Shown here piece by piece: positions 52,088 to 54,475 of a stretch of 54,475 nt of DNA (position 1 is the first letter of the stretch; the number at the start of each line of letters is the position of its first letter). The translations under genes and the position numbers were made by a program. Source of the DNA: Albidovulum sp. bin36. GTDB taxonomy: Bacteria; Pseudomonadota; Alphaproteobacteria; Rhodobacterales; Rhodobacteraceae. The notes beneath the pieces were generated by a model. The model had not been told where the DNA came from, searched no databases, and saw nothing but the letters and a program-made list of their open reading frames with translations. Location: assembly GCA_002238565.1 (NCBI GenBank), contig MPMP01000027.1, positions 1 to 54,475 on the forward strand. The letters are read 5' to 3'.

Positions 52088-53365
52088 ATGGACGAAGAAA
52101 CCACGGCCGCGCATGGGTCCGCAACCATCGCACAGCTCTTGCAAGACGTAAAATGCGCCAAAGACAACCTCGTTGAGTTGACACGGGCGCTGGTACGCAT
52201 TCCGACCGAAACTCCGACAAGCGACACGACCGAGGCAGTTCGACTTGTCGCCAACGAACTCGCTGACCTGCGGGACGTTGAAGTAAGGACCATTACCGCG
52301 AAAGAGCCAATCCGCAACCTTGTTGCCAAGGTGCATGGCAGCAAACCTGGCAAGCGCCTCGTGCTCAACGGGCATCTCGATACGTACCCGGTCGGCGATG
52401 CCGATTCGTGGAGCGACGACCCGTTCTCGGCCAACATCCGGGAAGGCAGGCTCTATGGCCGCGGATCGTCCGACATGAAGGGCGGTTTGGCATGTCTGAT
52501 TTACGTGTTCAGGACATTGGCCGGAATGCGCGATTTGTGGACCGGCGAGTTGTGCTTAACCCTCGCCGGCGACGAAGAAACGATGGGCGTGCTCGGCAGC
52601 CGCTATTTGCTGGAGACATGCGTGGAGGCACGTGGAGATGCCATGCTCAACGCGGATGTCGGTTCACCGAAAGTGCCACGGATCGGCGAGAAGGGAATGA
52701 TTTGGATCGATGTTCGCGCCAGCGGCAGGCCGGCGCATGGTGCACACGTGCACATGGGTGAAAATGCCATTGACATACTGCGCACCGCCATGGATGCGCT
52801 CTCGGGGTTGACGTCCTTGCACGTGAATCCGCCACAAGAGGTTGCGCAGACGATCAATAGTGCGAAGCCCGTTTCGGAGCCACTCGGTGGAGCTGGCGAG
52901 GCGGAAGTGCTGGGTTCGATCACGGTGAATTTTGGAACCATCGCGGGTGGCCATTCGGCCAATCTCGTTCCTGACTGGGCGAAGGCAAGTGCCGACATTC
53001 GGCTGCCGATGGGCGTCTCAGTTGCCGAGATCGAAAAGGAGATTTGCCGGTGTCTAGCGCTCCGGCCCGGCATCCAATTCGATATCGTCCGTCGTTATGA
53101 GCCCACTTGGACTTCGCCGAGTGAACCGATCGTCGATGCAATTCTCGATGCCTGCGGCACAGTTCTCGGAGGAGCGCCCCGTGCCAACATGCGTGTCGGT
53201 GCATCCGACGCGCGGTTATTTCGCGCCGAGGGAATCCCCTCGGTGGTTTGTGGGCTGACACCACACAATCTCGGCGGCCCGGACGAGTACGTCGACATCT
53301 CGGAACTTGTCGATGTTACGCAGATCCATCTCTTGGCAGCGCTCGACTACCTGACAAACAGGTGA
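52088..53365 (+). CDS. M20-family metallopeptidase/deacylase (ArgE/DapE-like)
   Basis: A 425-aa protein with start ATG 52088, 2 bp after the permease stop; an open extension to 51980 lies inside the permease gene. The metal and catalytic residues are visible: His96 and Asp98 (LNGHLDTYPVGD), Asp129 (GRGSSDMKGG), and the general base Glu163 with metal-binding Glu164 (AGDEETMG). RPAHGAHVHMGENAID is the dimerisation-lid strand. Family members remove an acyl, carbamoyl or succinyl group from amino acids. Being in the same operon as the TAXI importer, it should process the imported solute, so the ligand is likely an N-acylated or N-carbamoyl amino acid. Confidence 0.9.
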   Translation: MDEETTAAHGSATIAQLLQDVKCAKDNLVELTRALVRIPTETPTSDTTEAVRLVANELADLRDVEVRTITAKEPIRNLVAKVHGSKPGKRLVLNGHLDTYPVGDADSWSDDPFSANIREGRLYGRGSSDMKGGLACLIYVFRTLAGMRDLWTGELCLTLAGDEETMGVLGSRYLLETCVEARGDAMLNADVGSPKVPRIGEKGMIWIDVRASGRPAHGAHVHMGENAIDILRTAMDALSGLTSLHVNPPQEVAQTINSAKPVSEPLGGAGEAEVLGSITVNFGTIAGGHSANLVPDWAKASADIRLPMGVSVAEIEKEICRCLALRPGIQFDIVRRYEPTWTSPSEPIVDAILDACGTVLGGAPRANMRVGASDARLFRAEGIPSVVCGLTPHNLGGPDEYVDISELVDVTQIHLLAALDYLTNR

Positions 53366-54475
53366 TTCTACCATGGTGCAAGGCCGCTTGATAACTGGCA
53401 GTGCATGATTCGGTAAATGCCGAGTGTTGGACGGGTCCGTGTGTCATGGGCTTACTAGTTGCGCAACGCTCGACATTGTCTTGCTCAAGTTCGCGGAAGA
53501 AGTTTGTCTTGGCAGACAGCCATTCACTTCCGTGTGGCCTTCCGTTTCTTGCGCACACACTGAGTGTTCATTTCATGGCTACGTTCTACCGCCGTGCCGC
53601 CTCTGTGGGCGACTGCCACGAACAGACATCGATGATGTTGAACTCGGCAACGCGGGCGGCGGTATTCCTACCGCGATAAATTGGATTGATTGATTCGGGA
53701 ATCTTCTTAAGTCGAGCGAACCAAGCTCGTTCATATTATGTTGCAGACGTAACTCGTGGTCGTTATAATTTTGTGGATGCCAAGGAGATTTTAACCTCGG
53801 AAATAAAACGCGCGGTCGCGACCAAGGAATGGCAAGTGCGAGAGGAGCATGAGCCAGTAGTTCGGAGGAACACCACCGTCAATCAGCATCAGTACAGGCA
53901 CCAGTCGAAAGTGTTCTTTGGCACTCAAAAAGCATCGAAATTCGCGTGCCCTTTTGCCTAGTCGACAGGTCGAATTCTGTAGATTGCTCCATTGTCCTCC
54001 GAAAGGAACCAAATTGATCCATCCAACGCTTACTCAACTTCCCTGACTCTGCGTGCTGGCGCCGGTACCCCGGCGGAAGCAGGTCGGTGCATGCATCGCT
54101 CTCTTCCTGGCCCGCCATCGGCCTTCCCCTAGTCAGCGGAGGGTCGGCTTCCGCATTAGCTTGTTTCGAGGCCTGCTCGGCGTTCACTTCGCGTTCCGGC
54201 CCCCATGGTCGCTGAACTGCTCAAGGCAGTCATTTGACACCGAGTGCTTCAATCCATGTCGCTGCCTCCACGAACCGCCCGGCTGCTACTAGCTGGAGCG
54301 ATAGTTGCTAGCCCAAGTTGGCAGTTTGTAGTGCCAGAATTCTTGCAGCCGGTTGTTTCAAAAGAATAAAAAACCGACGGAAATTCAGTTCCTCTTGAAT
54401 TTTTGAAAATTTTGTGAAGGTTGGGGGACTAGGTCAGCCTTCGAGCTCGCATCTTCTGCGATGGAGTCCGGGCTT
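53366..54475. other. Right-end 1.1 kb without a recognised gene
   Basis: Frames up to about 100 codons exist on both strands. A minus-strand frame at 53879-54187 has a natural-looking composition (LLPPGYRRQHAESGKLSKRW in the middle) but matches nothing I can name. The last 150 bp are AT-rich. No terminator for the M20 gene with a clear U-tract was found. Confidence 0.4.

Noticed and set aside
53879..54187. Minus-strand 102-codon frame with natural-looking composition
   Set aside because: No family, start site or neighbour supports it, and the last third becomes unlikely. Left as an unassigned frame in the right-end gap.
1..54475. CRISPR arrays, tRNA, rRNA, prophage
   Set aside because: No regularly spaced repeats, tRNA-like cloverleaf, rRNA signature or phage structural gene was found on reading the window.

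Overview
The window looks like the chromosome of an alphaproteobacterium. The evidence is family content: an N-methylglutamate synthase/GmaS methylamine cluster, SmoC/SmoK/SmoS-type polyol genes, a TAXI-type TRAP transporter with a fused permease, a MttB-family methyltransferase and a cobalt-type nitrile hydratase. Recognisable genes cover only about two thirds of the window. The rest is unrecognised or decayed DNA with many truncated transposases and broken genes, so this genome appears to be eroding or heavily rearranged. No rRNA, tRNA, CRISPR array or phage was seen.

Layout. 0-2.4 kb: ISKra4 and Tn3 transposase remnants and a toxin-antitoxin-like pair (69-aa protein plus GNAT acetyltransferase). 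2.4-7.4 kb (minus): mgsA-mgsB-mgsC-gmaS plus a class-I glutamine amidotransferase. 7.9-8.9 kb: two truncated polyol-operon genes (SorC-type regulator, MalK/SmoK-type ATPase) joined head to head. 9.7-10.7 kb: a sterol-desaturase-family enzyme. 10.7-13.9 kb: a degraded defence island (broken higB, higA, mrr, a methyltransferase stub, vapC with a nonsense-interrupted antitoxin). 14.4-16.5 kb: two lipoproteins and two transposase remnants. 16.7-19.6 kb: a large acidic single-pass membrane protein of unknown function and a uracil-DNA-glycosylase-family protein. 20.2-26.4 kb: a complete sugar ABC importer with a ketose 3-epimerase-like enzyme and a small kinase. 27-31 kb (minus): MttB-family methyltransferase, alpha/beta hydrolase and M24 peptidase-family protein. 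31.9-33.5 kb: two decayed copies of an Rpn-type gene separated by a MITE-like element. 33.9-41.5 kb: a dipeptide/oligopeptide-type ABC importer whose operon also holds an aspartoacylase/desuccinylase-family deacylase and a class-III aminotransferase. 42-47.2 kb: a SmoS-like dehydrogenase and a cobalt-type nitrile hydratase locus whose beta gene is separated from alpha and activator by an opposite-strand FMN alpha-hydroxyacid dehydrogenase. 47.3-48.5 kb: transposase remnants. 48.6-53.4 kb: TAXI-TRAP importer with an M20 peptidase. 53.4 kb to the end: no gene recognised.

How the genes work together. The theme is uptake and breakdown of small nitrogenous and sugar compounds: methylamine assimilation through gamma-glutamylmethylamide and N-methylglutamate, methyl transfer from quaternary or tertiary amines (MttB family), import of acylated or peptide-like substrates followed by deacylation and transamination, nitrile hydration, and ketose/polyol use. 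Each of the three binding-protein genes is followed directly by a strong hairpin before its permease or ATPase gene, a layout usually linked to higher expression of the binding protein. Two 125-bp near-identical repeats in inverted orientation bound the segment from 19.9 to 48.5 kb. DNA texture differs by region: most operons are unusually rich in GAATTC, whereas the 10.7-13.9 kb defence island and the TAXI-TRAP operon are not, which points to separate acquisition.
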